In this document: piece after piece, positions 1 to 8,757 of the stretch
Layout of the letters: each line of letters begins with the position of its first letter
Numbering within the stretch: the stretch's first letter is position 1
Assembly (NCBI GenBank): GCA_026126065.1
Contig: JAHCJY010000001.1
Location: 310,001-374,000 of the forward strand
Source of the DNA: Bauldia sp.
GTDB taxonomy: Bacteria; Pseudomonadota; Alphaproteobacteria; Rhizobiales; Kaistiaceae
Direction of reading: 5' to 3'
DNA: 64,000 bases
The notes under the pieces: model-generated
Told to the model about the DNA's origin: nothing
Seen by the model: only the letters and a program-made list of their open reading frames with translations
The model's database searches: none
Position numbers and translations under genes: made by a program

Positions 1-789
1 CTCGAATCCGATCTCGTAGTCGCGGCCCGAATGGGTCTTGTGGCTGCGGAGGAGGTGGCGGATTCCCTCGCCCAGAGCGTCGACGTCGAGACGGTGGTCT
101 TCCAGCCGGTAGGGAATCCCGAAGCCGCCGCCGAAATCGAGCATCGTCACGTCAGGGAAGGCCTTCGCGATCACGACGAGCGCCTCGGCCGCGGCCACGA
201 ACGGCTCGGGGTCGAGCCAGTTCGACCCGATATGCTGCTGGAGGCCGGTGATCTTCACGCCGTGCGCGGCGCAGATCGCGCGCGCGTCGGCGAGCTGCGT
301 GACGTGGATGCCGAACTTCGTCTTCGGCCCCGCGGTGAAGGTGTAGTGGTGCGAGGAGGCGCCGATGTCGCCGTTCACCCGCAGGCTCACTTCGGAATTC
401 GGCTTTGCGACGCAGTAGCGCTGCACCGCGCCGAGCGAGCCGAGCACCATGCGCACGCCCTCGGCGATCGCGTAGCCCATGTCGGCCGGCGACATGGCGT
501 TCTCGACATAGACGATGTGCTTCGGCTCGACGCCGAGCGTGGTGCCGAGCCGGATCTCCATCGGGCTCACGGCATCGATGCCGAAGCCTTCCTCCACGAT
601 GAGGCGGACGATGTGCGGGTTGTAGTTGGCCTTGGGCGCATAGAAGAGCTTTGCACCGGCAAAGGCGCGGCGCAGCGCGCGGGCGCGCTCGCGGATGATC
701 GCGGCATCGACGATGACGAGGGGGGTCTCATACTCCCGGACGAGGTCGCGCCACGCTCCGGTAGCAAGGTAGTCGTCGAGAACGCGCAC
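1..789 (-). CDS. PLP-dependent fold-III decarboxylase, LysA-like (partial, C-terminus outside window)
   Basis: About 263 N-terminal codons of a fold-type III PLP decarboxylase, the family of diaminopimelate and ornithine decarboxylases. The PLP lysine motif YAPKANYN lies near residue 50, and a phosphate-binding FGGGFGIPY motif near residue 220. The window edge cuts the gene just before the expected EPGR segment. Diaminopimelate decarboxylase (last step of lysine synthesis) is the most likely role, but the sequence differs from the commonest bacterial LysA, so a related amino-acid decarboxylase is possible. GTG at 789 is the only in-frame start before an upstream stop. It is the last gene of a minus-strand run that begins with the TIGR02302 gene, which usually neighbours lysA in Hyphomicrobiales. 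Confidence 0.75.
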   Translation of the reverse strand, partial: MRVLDDYLATGAWRDLVREYETPLVIVDAAIIRERARALRRAFAGAKLFYAPKANYNPHIVRLIVEEGFGIDAVSPMEIRLGTTLGVEPKHIVYVENAMSPADMGYAIAEGVRMVLGSLGAVQRYCVAKPNSEVSLRVNGDIGASSHHYTFTAGPKTKFGIHVTQLADARAICAAHGVKITGLQQHIGSNWLDPEPFVAAAEALVVIAKAFPDVTMLDFGGGFGIPYRLEDHRLDVDALGEGIRHLLRSHKTHSGRDYEIGFE

Positions 790-862
790 AGCCCAGGCCC
801 CGTCGTGATCGGAAGGCGCGACGGGTCGCGCAAGGACGGTGCGATGTCAATGCCCGGGGCGG

Positions 863-1546
863 TCAGCCCGGTGCGCAGACCGGGCGTGGCGAGATCGGGC
901 AGGTGAAGCGGTCGATCCGCCAGTGATCGAACACCGTGCCGGCGGGATCGTTGGTCCAGTTCGCGGCGAGGAGACCCGTCGCACCCTCTGCCCACAGCGC
1001 GTTCTCGATCCGGAACAGTTCCACGCCATTGAGAAGAAAGACGAGGCGTGAAGCGCCTGCTTCGATTGCCAGATCGTTATCGGCCGGGGCCGGAAGGTAA
1101 AGCCCGGTCGGCAGCACCGCCAAGCCGGGCGTATCGAACGTGAGAGCGCCGTCGCGGAGGTGGAACACGGCGAAGGAGCCGTCCGATACGACGACGAATC
1201 CATAGAAGTTGGCGGTGTTCTGCGCCCGGACGAAGAGCCCGACGGGATGGGCGGCGGACGGAGCGATGTCGTGGAGACGGATCGCCACGCGGCCGTCCGC
1301 CACGACATGCCCGGCCGAGGCGAGTTGAAGCGGCCACCCGGATGCCATCGCGATCCGGTAGGCGCCCTCATGATAGCCCATATCGAGAGCGCCGACGTGG
1401 CCCCACGCCGCCCATCCCGTTGCGGGATCGGCGAAATCATCGAAGACGAAGGTCGGAAGGTCTTCGACCGGCTGCGCCGACGAGCCGGAGATCATCGACG
1501 CGATCAGCCCCGCGGCGAGCACTGCCGTGCGGACGGCCGGGCGCAT
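863..1546 (-). CDS. secreted beta-sandwich-like protein, paralogue of the next gene upstream
   Basis: A 227-residue protein of unknown function. It starts with a signal peptide (residues about 1-24, cut after SGSSAQ) and was given the ATG preceded by a GGAGG ribosome site rather than a longer upstream start. The mature part reads like a single concanavalin/LamG-type beta-sandwich: FDDFADPATGW near the N-terminus, then a strand-rich core with GLFVRAQNTANFYGF and a C-terminal FDHWRID. It is clearly homologous along its whole length to the protein encoded just upstream, so the two arose by tandem duplication. No catalytic residues could be assigned. The likely location is periplasmic or extracellular. 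Confidence 0.75.
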   Translation of the reverse strand: MRPAVRTAVLAAGLIASMISGSSAQPVEDLPTFVFDDFADPATGWAAWGHVGALDMGYHEGAYRIAMASGWPLQLASAGHVVADGRVAIRLHDIAPSAAHPVGLFVRAQNTANFYGFVVVSDGSFAVFHLRDGALTFDTPGLAVLPTGLYLPAPADNDLAIEAGASRLVFLLNGVELFRIENALWAEGATGLLAANWTNDPAGTVFDHWRIDRFTCPISPRPVCAPG

Positions 1547-1556
1547 GGCACCTCCC

Positions 1557-2216
1557 TCAGCGTACGATTTCGACGCGGAAGTTGTCATAGACCGTTGCGG
1601 CACGGTCGAGCGTGAGATTGCCAAACAGAAGGCCGGCCTCGCCGTCGATCCATTTCGTGTTCCGAACCTCGAACACTTCCACGAAATTCACGAAGAACCG
1701 AAGGGTCTGGCCCTGTGCCATGACGTCGAGGGCGTTCATCCCTTCGCTGGAATAGAGCCCGGCCGGCAGCGGTGTGTTCGCCTGGCTTTCGCTATAGTAA
1801 GTGCCGCTTTCCCACCGGAAGGCCGTGAACGTCCCGTCCGACTGGACCAGGAAGCCATAGTAGTTCAGGGGATCCTGCCCGCGCACGAAAAGCCCCTGCG
1901 GGTGCGTGACCGACGGCGCTAGATCGGCGACGTCGACGGACACGGCACCGTCGGCGAAGCGGGTGCCGCTCCAGATCAGCTGGAGCGGCGTGGGGGTCGT
2001 CATGACGACCTGGTAGGTGCCGTCCTGATAGCCGACCGTGATCCCGCCATTGGCGGCATGCTGGGTCCAGCCGCTGTTCGGGTCCGAGAAGTCGTCGAAT
2101 ACGATGCGGCTGCCGTTTGGCGCAGGCTGCTGCGCCAGGGCGGCTCCCGCGGCAACCGCCGCCGCGAAGCCGGCCACCAGAACGCGCCGGACGGCGCTCC
2201 CCGAACGCTCGATCAT
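1557..2216 (-). CDS. secreted beta-sandwich-like protein, paralogue of the next gene downstream
   Basis: A 219-residue exported protein of unknown function with a signal peptide (about residues 1-28, AAGAALAQQ at the cut). The start follows a GGGAGG ribosome site. The mature chain has FDDFSDPNSGWTQ, GLFVRGQDPLNYYGF and YDNFRVEIV, the same layout as its downstream paralogue. This pattern is common in LamG-like or DUF1080-like carbohydrate-associated domains, but I see no diagnostic active site. The spacing of 10 bases to the next gene suggests co-transcription. A sugar-binding or wall-associated role is only a guess. Confidence 0.75.
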   Translation of the reverse strand: MIERSGSAVRRVLVAGFAAAVAAGAALAQQPAPNGSRIVFDDFSDPNSGWTQHAANGGITVGYQDGTYQVVMTTPTPLQLIWSGTRFADGAVSVDVADLAPSVTHPQGLFVRGQDPLNYYGFLVQSDGTFTAFRWESGTYYSESQANTPLPAGLYSSEGMNALDVMAQGQTLRFFVNFVEVFEVRNTKWIDGEAGLLFGNLTLDRAATVYDNFRVEIVR

Positions 2217-2311
2217 CCGAAAATCCCTCCCAAGGCGGGTCAGCTTATGCGGTTGGCGGGCGGGCGGCGCAAGCGCTCCGGCGCTCCGGCGCTCCGGGCG
2301 GGACCGGCGCA

Positions 2312-4849
2312 TCAGAAATCCTCGAGGAGCCGCTCGAGGTAGTTTCGCTCGACCTCCGGCCGGCCGGCATCCTCCAGCCGCTGGCGGATCGCATCGAGGA
2401 TCTCCCGGGCCCGCTGGCGGTCGATCTCCTCGGGGACCTCGGTCTCGTCGCCATAGTTGGGTCCCTGTGTCGGCAGCGGACGGCCGAGCGGGTCGTTGCC
2501 GCCGGTGCCGGCATTGCTCCGGCGGAGCTGGCCGTTGGGGTTGCCGAGAATCTGCTGCGCCAGGTCGCGGGCGCCGCCATCGAGGTTGACAAGCGCCTCC
2601 TGCTGTTCGCGGACCGCAGCCTCCGGATCACCCTCACCGAGTTCCGTGGCGGCCTCCTCCATGTCCTCCCGCGCCGCGCCGAGCGTGTTGTCCGGTTCGA
2701 GGAAGCCGAGCGACTCCATCTCCTCCATCAGACGGTCGAGCGCGCCGCCAAGGGCCTGCTGCTCGGCCTGGAGCTGGTTCAGTTGCTGCGCTTGGTCGGC
2801 CCTGCGCTGCCGGAGCTCCTCGAGGAGCTGGCGCGCTTCCTCGTCGGTGCGCGGCGTCGAGATGGGCTCGTTCTGCTGCTGCTGGATCGCGAAGGTCTCT
2901 TCCTGGATGCGCTGCTGCTCGACGATGATGTTGGCGAGATCCTGCAGCGCCTCAGTGCCCTCGGGCGGCGCCTGCTGCTGCTGCAGCCGGTCGGCATTAC
3001 CGGCTCTCAGGTTCTCCATCATGCGTTCGAGGCGATCGAGCGCTTCCTGCGCGTCGTCGCGGTTGCCGTTCGCGGCCATGTCGCGCATCGCGTCGATCAT
3101 CTCGTCGATCTCGGCCCGGTCGAGTTCGTCGGCGTTGGGCGGTGGCATGGTTCCGTCAGCCTGCGTCGGCGCACGCTGGGCGAGTTCCTCGAGATACTGG
3201 CGAACGGCCGCCTGAAGCTGGTCCATCAGCGCCTGCACCGCCTCGTCGGGCGCGCCCTCTTCGAGCGCCTCGCGCAGCGCGTCGGCGGCCGCCTGGAGCG
3301 TCGCGCCGGCATTGTCGACCGGGTTGCTTTCGAGGGCGACCGCAAGGTTCCACAGCGCGTCCACGACCGCCCGGAGCCCGGAGTCGTCAGTGGCGTAGAC
3401 CAGCCGGTAGTAGACGGACCGGAGCGCGAGGTACTCGCCCGCGCCGCCGATGAACAGATCGGGCGCTATCGTGAGGAGGTCGAGCGCCGATGCCACCCGG
3501 CCGCGCTGGTTGGCGTCAAGCGCGAGGATCTGGCGCTGCTCGACGAGCGCCCGCGACAGCGGCAGGCTGAAGCGGCGCTGGGGGAGGGTGAAGGTGCGGA
3601 TGGATGTCGCGCCCTCCTGTCCCACCGCATCGGTCGCAACGAGGCGAAGGTCCACCAGAAGCCCCGCCCAGGGATGGGAAGCCACGTCGATGGCGGCGTT
3701 GACATTCGCCGGCTCGCCGGGCGTCAGCTGCGGCGGACGAAGGTTGATCTCAGGCGGCCCGACCAGCGGCCGCGCGCCTTCCGCCGCCGGATTGGCCAGT
3801 GCCGGCTCGCCGCGGACGGCGGCGATGCCGTAGTCGTCGGTCAGTTGCACGCCGATCCGGAGCGCACCCTGTGCGTTGGGGGCCGTCTCACCGGCCCACT
3901 CGATGGTCGGCGGCGTGTCGGGGATGATGGTGAACCGCCAGGAGAAAAGCGTCTCGCCGCCGGCGCGGATCGTGACGCCGCCGTCGCTGTCGAGGACGAA
4001 GCGGTGTTCGCGCGGGCCGGCTCCGAGCGACGCGGCCGGCGGAACCCGGGTGTCGGCAGCGCCGTCGGCGCTCCGGAGAACCGCGATGTCCGTTTCCTGC
4101 GCGGCGGTGCGGACGATGATCGTGGTGCCCGCCGGCACGGCGATCGGGCCATCGCCCCGCATCGCGTCGCCAGTGAGGAAGAGCGGCGGCCGGCCGGTGT
4201 AGTCGGGTGGCGCCGCCCAGGCATCGACACGCGTCGATGCCGCGGCGGCAGGCGTCGCCGAGCCGCCGCGGAAGGCGTCGGAGACGCGGTCGGAAAGACC
4301 GGCCCCGCCGGCGATGAAGGCGACGACGGCGAGCAGGAGGATCAGGTAGCGGATGGCGTAGGGGTCGCGGCGCGCGACGCCCGGGGACGGCAGGCCGGCC
4401 TTGAGGGCGCCGAACTCGGCGAGGATGCGCGCGCGATGCGCGGCCCACACCGCACGGGTCAGCGGATCGGCGGTCCCGGCGCCGAGCGTGTCGAAGACGC
4501 TTGCCGCCGGGCGGTGCGGCGTCCCCGTGGCGCGCTCGACGCGGGCGAGGGCCGCGGCCCGGCCGGGCAGGCGAAGCCAGAGAAGAGGCGCGAGGGCGGC
4601 CGCCGCGGCGACGGCAAAGGCGCCCAGTACGACGAGCCGGAGCCACTCCGGCATGCCGATCCACACGCCGAGCGACGACAGGGCGAGGAACACCGCGGCC
4701 ACCAGAAGCGGCGGCACGAGCTTCTGCCAAAGCCTCTCCCACAGCAGCGCAAGGCGCGCACGGCGGACGGCGCGCGCGATCCGCTTCCGGACGGCGTCCT
4801 CATCCTCGGCTACCCCGAAGCCGCGGCCGCGCGGCTGCTCGATGGCCAT
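2312..4849 (-). CDS. TIGR02302 / DUF4175 family membrane protein
   Basis: An 845-residue protein of the TIGR02302 (DUF4175) family, found mainly in alphaproteobacteria and of unknown function. Three hydrophobic segments (about residues 45-66, 70-92 and 165-185) anchor the N-terminal part. A long periplasmic region follows. The C-terminal third is rich in Gln, Glu and Leu with strong coiled-coil character (about residues 560-730, including runs such as ADRLQQQQA), ending in YLERLLEDF. The family usually sits beside lysA and argH in Hyphomicrobiales. Here it heads a minus-strand run leading to a LysA-like gene, while argH is 5 kb away. Length fits the family. Confidence 0.85.
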   Translation of the reverse strand: MAIEQPRGRGFGVAEDEDAVRKRIARAVRRARLALLWERLWQKLVPPLLVAAVFLALSSLGVWIGMPEWLRLVVLGAFAVAAAAALAPLLWLRLPGRAAALARVERATGTPHRPAASVFDTLGAGTADPLTRAVWAAHRARILAEFGALKAGLPSPGVARRDPYAIRYLILLLAVVAFIAGGAGLSDRVSDAFRGGSATPAAAASTRVDAWAAPPDYTGRPPLFLTGDAMRGDGPIAVPAGTTIIVRTAAQETDIAVLRSADGAADTRVPPAASLGAGPREHRFVLDSDGGVTIRAGGETLFSWRFTIIPDTPPTIEWAGETAPNAQGALRIGVQLTDDYGIAAVRGEPALANPAAEGARPLVGPPEINLRPPQLTPGEPANVNAAIDVASHPWAGLLVDLRLVATDAVGQEGATSIRTFTLPQRRFSLPLSRALVEQRQILALDANQRGRVASALDLLTIAPDLFIGGAGEYLALRSVYYRLVYATDDSGLRAVVDALWNLAVALESNPVDNAGATLQAAADALREALEEGAPDEAVQALMDQLQAAVRQYLEELAQRAPTQADGTMPPPNADELDRAEIDEMIDAMRDMAANGNRDDAQEALDRLERMMENLRAGNADRLQQQQAPPEGTEALQDLANIIVEQQRIQEETFAIQQQQNEPISTPRTDEEARQLLEELRQRRADQAQQLNQLQAEQQALGGALDRLMEEMESLGFLEPDNTLGAAREDMEEAATELGEGDPEAAVREQQEALVNLDGGARDLAQQILGNPNGQLRRSNAGTGGNDPLGRPLPTQGPNYGDETEVPEEIDRQRAREILDAIRQRLEDAGRPEVERNYLERLLEDF

Positions 4850-5002
4850 TGCGTTCCCTCGTTGCCGGGCCCCGACCGGCGCGCGCAGAGTAACAGCGCC
4901 GCCGCGGCGAAACGAGGGCCTCGGCGGTACGGCGCGTCACAGCGCCGTGTTGAAGGCGCTGTGGGCTTCGTCGACGCCGTGGCGGCAGGGCGGGCAGTCG
5001 CC

Positions 5003-5008
5003 TATACT
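5003..5008 (+). promoter_or_regulatory. candidate -10 element for the HIG1-family gene
   Basis: TATACT matches the sigma-70 -10 consensus at five of six positions and lies 22 bases before the start codon, with a GGGAGG ribosome site between. No convincing -35 hexamer is visible at 16-18 bases upstream, so this is a weak call based on one element. Confidence 0.3.
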
Positions 5009-5029
5009 GCGGGCAATGGGAGGTTTCGG

Positions 5030-5227
5030 ATGACGTTCTGGCAGATCTTAGCCCTGGTCGTGGCCGGGCTGGTGGTGGTCGTACTCGTCTTCGGCCTCGT
5101 CAACCTCATGCGTGGCGGACCGGCGAGCACATCGCAGAAGCTGATGCGCGCCCGCGTCATGCTCCAGTTCCTCGCCATCATAATCGTCATGGTCGCGCTG
5201 TATTTCAGCACGCGCGGCTCCGGCTAG
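5030..5227 (+). CDS. HIG1-domain twin transmembrane protein
   Basis: A 65-residue membrane protein with two hydrophobic helices (about residues 4-26 and 42-60) joined by a basic loop containing SQKLMRARVMLQF. This is the HIG1/twin-transmembrane signature; in mitochondria HIG1 proteins associate with respiratory complexes, and the bacterial role is less clear. It follows a GGGAGG ribosome site. It is followed after 4 bases by the cobalamin adenosyltransferase gene, a pairing common in Hyphomicrobiales. Confidence 0.8.
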   Translation: MTFWQILALVVAGLVVVVLVFGLVNLMRGGPASTSQKLMRARVMLQFLAIIIVMVALYFSTRGSG

Positions 5228-5231
5228 GCCG

Positions 5232-5804
5232 GTGGTCGTCCTCAGCCGGATCTACACCCGGACCGGCGACGACGGCTCGACGGGACTGGTCGGCAATGAG
5301 CGCCGCTCGAAGGCCGATCCGCGCGTCGAGGCGATCGGCGCCATCGACGAGACCAACGCGGCGATCGGCGTGGCGCGCGTCCATTCGGCCGGGATCGGCA
5401 CGATCGACGCGATGCTGAGCCGGATTCAGAACGACCTGTTCGACCTCGGTGCCGACCTTGCGACGCCCGTCGCCGATGGCGAGACGCCCGCTGCGGCGCT
5501 GCGCATCGCGGCCGAGCAGGTCGAGCGGCTCGAGCGCGAGATCGACACCCTCAACGAGCCGCTCGAGCCGCTTCGCTCCTTCGTGCTGCCGGGCGGCTCG
5601 GCGCTCGCGGCCTCCTTACACGTCGCCCGCACGGTCACGCGGCGGGCCGAGCGCCGCATCGTTGCGCTCGCCGACCGCGAGGCGGTGTCGCTGCCGGCGC
5701 TGCACTTCGTGAACCGGCTTTCCGATCTCCTCTTCGTCGCCGCGCGGTGGGCCAACGACCGCGGCGCTTCCGACGTGCTCTGGGTGCCTGGCCAGAACCG
5801 CTGA
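5232..5804 (+). CDS. PduO-type cob(I)yrinic acid a,c-diamide adenosyltransferase
   Basis: A 190-residue ATP:cob(I)alamin adenosyltransferase of the PduO family. It transfers the adenosyl group of ATP to reduced cobalamin to make coenzyme B12 in the cytoplasm. Family signatures are present: TRTGDDGSTGL near the N-terminus (ATP binding), GAIDETNAAIG, and the helix containing RSFVLPGGSALAA followed by ARTVTRRAERRIV. Length is normal for the family. The GTG start lies 4 bases after the HIG1 gene, so the two are probably one transcript. Confidence 0.9.
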   Translation: MVVLSRIYTRTGDDGSTGLVGNERRSKADPRVEAIGAIDETNAAIGVARVHSAGIGTIDAMLSRIQNDLFDLGADLATPVADGETPAAALRIAAEQVERLEREIDTLNEPLEPLRSFVLPGGSALAASLHVARTVTRRAERRIVALADREAVSLPALHFVNRLSDLLFVAARWANDRGASDVLWVPGQNR

Positions 5805-5822
5805 CATCACCTCGGGGGTGCG

Positions 5823-6542
5823 ATGTTCATTCCGATCTTCGACATCAACGAACGTCAGAACATCCCGCTCCACTACGCCACGATCGGGCTGATCGCCGCG
5901 AACGTCGCCGTCTTCCTGCTTCAGATGCTCGTCCTGGGGGACAATACGGAAGCGGGGCTGGCCCTGATTCCGGCAACGTTCACCGGCGACCTGCCGCGCA
6001 GCGAGGTGATCGACATTGTCCCGGAGTGGGCAACACTGGTCACCTATTCAGTCCTCCACGCCGACTTCTGGCACCTGTTCGGCAACATGCTGTTCCTCTG
6101 GGTGTTCGGCGACAATGTCGAGGACGCGCTCGGGCATATCCGCTTCGTGGTCTTCTACCTTCTGTGCGCCATGGCCGGTGGTGCGGCGCACATCCTCTGG
6201 GATCCCGATTCGGTCGACCGCCTCATTGGTGCGTCCGGTGGCGTTGCCGGGATCGTGGCGGCCTATCTCGTCCTTCATCCGCGGGTTCGCGTGTGGGTCC
6301 TCGTCCTCGGCAAGGTGCCGCTGCGGCTCCCGGCTTTCTGGATCATCGGCGCGTGGATCGTGTTCCAGGTCGCCTGGGCGCTCATCGAGGGCGACATTGC
6401 CGTTGCCTGGTGGGCGCATGTCGGCGGCATCGTCGCGGGCGTCGTTCTGGTGCTTATCCTGCGGAAGCCGGGTACTCCGCTCCTCGACCGCGGGCTCGCG
6501 CCGGAGGGCGTGGCTCCGGACCCGGCCGGCCCGGCACCTTGA
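5823..6542 (+). CDS. rhomboid family intramembrane serine protease
   Basis: A 239-residue polytopic membrane protein. It has the rhomboid landmarks: HADFWHLFGNMLFLW in the first helices, the catalytic serine in IGASGGVAG (about residue 138) and the catalytic histidine in WWAHVGGIVAG (about residue 199). It would cleave transmembrane segments of substrate proteins within the inner membrane. It lies between the adenosyltransferase and a hydroxyacyl-CoA dehydrogenase, where Hyphomicrobiales commonly carry electron-transfer flavoprotein genes instead. Confidence 0.9.
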   Translation: MFIPIFDINERQNIPLHYATIGLIAANVAVFLLQMLVLGDNTEAGLALIPATFTGDLPRSEVIDIVPEWATLVTYSVLHADFWHLFGNMLFLWVFGDNVEDALGHIRFVVFYLLCAMAGGAAHILWDPDSVDRLIGASGGVAGIVAAYLVLHPRVRVWVLVLGKVPLRLPAFWIIGAWIVFQVAWALIEGDIAVAWWAHVGGIVAGVVLVLILRKPGTPLLDRGLAPEGVAPDPAGPAP

Positions 6543-6598
6543 CAAGGCGAAAGGCTTTGGCGGATGACGCTTTGAGGGCAGGAAGGCACGCTTCGGAG

Positions 6599-7480
6599 AT
6601 GGGCAGTTCAATTGCCAGGGTAGGCGTGGTCGGAGCCGGACAGATGGGCTCCGGAATTGCCCATGTCTGCGCTCTCGCCGGCTTCGATGTCGTCCTCACC
6701 GACGTGTCGGATGAGAGGATCGCCTCCGGGCTTGCCGTCATCGGCGGCAATCTCGGGCGGCAGATGGCGTCGGGCAGGATCTCGGAATCCGACCGCAGGG
6801 ATGCAATGTCGCGCATCTCCGGCGCGAGCGGATTTGCCGCCTTCCAGGACGTCGATTTCGTGCTCGAGAGCGTTACCGAGAACGAGAAGGTGAAGCGGGA
6901 TATCTACGCGCGCCTCTGTCCCGAGCTGAAGCCCGAGACGATCGTCGCCACCAACACATCGTCGCTGTCGATCACCCGGCTGGCCGCCGCGACCGACCGG
7001 CCGGACCGCTTCATCGGGCTCCATTTCATGAACCCGGTGCCGGTGATGGAACTGGTGGAGGTGATCCGCGGCATCGCCACCGGCGACGGGACCTTCGAGA
7101 CGGCAAAGAGTTTCGTCACCGAGATCGGCAAGACGTTCACCGTCGCCGAGGACTTCCCGGCCTTCATCGTCAATCGCATCCTCATGCCGATGCTGAACGA
7201 GGCGATCTACACCCTCTACGAGGGGGTCGGCACGGTGGAGGCCATCGACACGGCGATGCGGCTCGGCGCCAACCACCCGATGGGGCCGCTCCAGCTTGCC
7301 GACTTCATCGGCCTCGATACCTGCCTTTCGGTGATGCAGGTCCTCTATGAGGGCCTCGCGGATTCGAAGTACCGGCCCTGTCCGCTGCTGGTGAAGTATG
7401 TCGAGGCGGGCTGGCTCGGACGGAAGACCGGCCGGGGCTTCTATGATTACCGCCACGAAGTCCCGGTCCCGACGCGCTGA
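6599..7480 (+). CDS. 3-hydroxybutyryl-CoA dehydrogenase
   Basis: A 293-residue NAD-dependent short-chain 3-hydroxyacyl-CoA dehydrogenase, oxidising or forming 3-hydroxybutyryl-CoA. The N-terminal Rossmann motif VGVVGAGQMGSGIAH starts at residue 7. The substrate/active-site stretch FIGLHFMNPVPVMELVEVI contains the catalytic histidine, and the C-terminal dimerisation domain ends in GWLGRKTGRGFYDY, typical of Hbd/PaaH. Length is normal. A possible -35/-10 was not obvious in the 56-base gap after the rhomboid gene. Confidence 0.9.
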   Translation: MGSSIARVGVVGAGQMGSGIAHVCALAGFDVVLTDVSDERIASGLAVIGGNLGRQMASGRISESDRRDAMSRISGASGFAAFQDVDFVLESVTENEKVKRDIYARLCPELKPETIVATNTSSLSITRLAAATDRPDRFIGLHFMNPVPVMELVEVIRGIATGDGTFETAKSFVTEIGKTFTVAEDFPAFIVNRILMPMLNEAIYTLYEGVGTVEAIDTAMRLGANHPMGPLQLADFIGLDTCLSVMQVLYEGLADSKYRPCPLLVKYVEAGWLGRKTGRGFYDYRHEVPVPTR

Positions 7481-7601
7481 ACTACCTGTTCGGGTAGCGA
7501 TCGCTAGAGTTGTCTCGTTTCCGCGAACGCCGCTGCAAAGCTACGGGCGCTAGGATGCAACGGTCTTCGATCCCGCCCTCCCTTCAGGAGGCAGTAAGAC
7601 C

Positions 7602-8756
7602 ATGCTCGGCGATCTCGTCACGCTTACGGCCGTAGCCGGCTTCGTCGCCGTCATGAGCGGCGCGTTCCTCGTGCTGATGGGGTGGCGCTATCAGGCGACT
7701 TCGGTCGCGGCGGTCTGGGGCGGCGGCAGCGTCGCGGCGGCGGTCGCGCTCATCGTCTTCGCCGGGAACGAGTTCTTCGACCTCGGTTTCGGCTGCGCCG
7801 TCGTCGCGGCGTGCCTCCACTGGTCCGCTGTCGTCCTGTTCTGCCGCCGCCGCATTCCGCTCGCCGTCCCGGCCGCAGCCGTCGCGATATGGGCCGCGAT
7901 CGCCTTCGTGCCGCTGGGCCTTGCGCTCGAGCACCGCGTGGCGATCTACCAATTGGTGCTTGCCGGCCTCCTGATCGCCGCCGTGGTGGAACTGGTGCGC
8001 GGCCGGGGGGAGCAGCTTTCGGGCCGCTGGCCGATGGTGGTGCTGATCTCGCTCCATGCCGCGGTCTTCCTGTTCGGCGCGGGGCTGATGCTGGTGGTCC
8101 GCGCCGGCGGCGGGGTCGGCGAACTCGCCAATTTCGTCCCAACGATCATCGAGACGATGATCTTCTGCATCGGCACGGCCCTATTCATGGTCTCGCTCAT
8201 CCGCGAGCGGCGCGCCAACGAGGAGCGGCGCGCCGCGGGCGTCGACTGGCTGACCGGCATCCCGAACCGGCGCGCGTTCCTCGATCAGGCGACGCGCGTG
8301 ATGGGGACGGCCTTCGCGACGGCCCGTCCCGTGTCGGCGATCGTCTTCGACCTCGATCTTTTCAAGCGGATCAACGACGAGTTCGGCCACCGCACCGGCG
8401 ACACGGTGCTGCAGCGTTTCGCGAGCCTTGCCGCGCGGATGCTGCGTCGCGACGACCTCGTCGGCCGTCTCGGCGGCGAGGAGTTCGCCGTGCTTCTGCC
8501 CGGCGCTAACCGCGAGCAGGCGATCGCCTTCGCGGACCGTATCCGCGTGGCGTTCGCCGCCGACGCGGACTGGGTCGACGGCAATTCGGTGAAGGCAACG
8601 GTGAGCGCCGGCGTCGTCGTCGCGCGCCGGATCGGGTCGGTCGAGGATCTCATCGATCGCGCCGACCGGGCGCTCTACATCGCCAAGTCGAAGGGCCGCG
8701 ACCGCGTCGAGGCGCTCGATGACGACCACGATCCGGCGGTCGCCCGCTCGGCCTGA
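7602..8756 (+). CDS. membrane-anchored diguanylate cyclase (GGDEF)
   Basis: A 384-residue protein with about six hydrophobic helices in its first 200 residues (an MHYT/MASE-like sensory membrane region that I cannot name) and a C-terminal GGDEF domain. The active site reads GGEEF near residue 290, so the enzyme should make cyclic di-GMP. Five residues upstream is RRDD, a match to the RxxD inhibitory site, which suggests product feedback. A strong AGGAGG ribosome site precedes the ATG. It has no EAL domain. Confidence 0.9.
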   Translation: MLGDLVTLTAVAGFVAVMSGAFLVLMGWRYQATSVAAVWGGGSVAAAVALIVFAGNEFFDLGFGCAVVAACLHWSAVVLFCRRRIPLAVPAAAVAIWAAIAFVPLGLALEHRVAIYQLVLAGLLIAAVVELVRGRGEQLSGRWPMVVLISLHAAVFLFGAGLMLVVRAGGGVGELANFVPTIIETMIFCIGTALFMVSLIRERRANEERRAAGVDWLTGIPNRRAFLDQATRVMGTAFATARPVSAIVFDLDLFKRINDEFGHRTGDTVLQRFASLAARMLRRDDLVGRLGGEEFAVLLPGANREQAIAFADRIRVAFAADADWVDGNSVKATVSAGVVVARRIGSVEDLIDRADRALYIAKSKGRDRVEALDDDHDPAVARSA

Positions 8757-8757
8757 G

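Noticed and set aside
2117..5227. A 1036-codon open frame on the plus strand over the TIGR02302 gene
   Set aside because: It is the antisense frame of a real minus-strand gene in high-GC DNA, rich in Arg, Gly and Ala, with no recognisable domain; only its last 65 codons are the true HIG1 gene.
7481..7601. Hairpin CTACC/GGTAG after the hydroxyacyl-CoA dehydrogenase gene
   Set aside because: Only a 5-bp stem with no T-tract; too weak to call a terminator.
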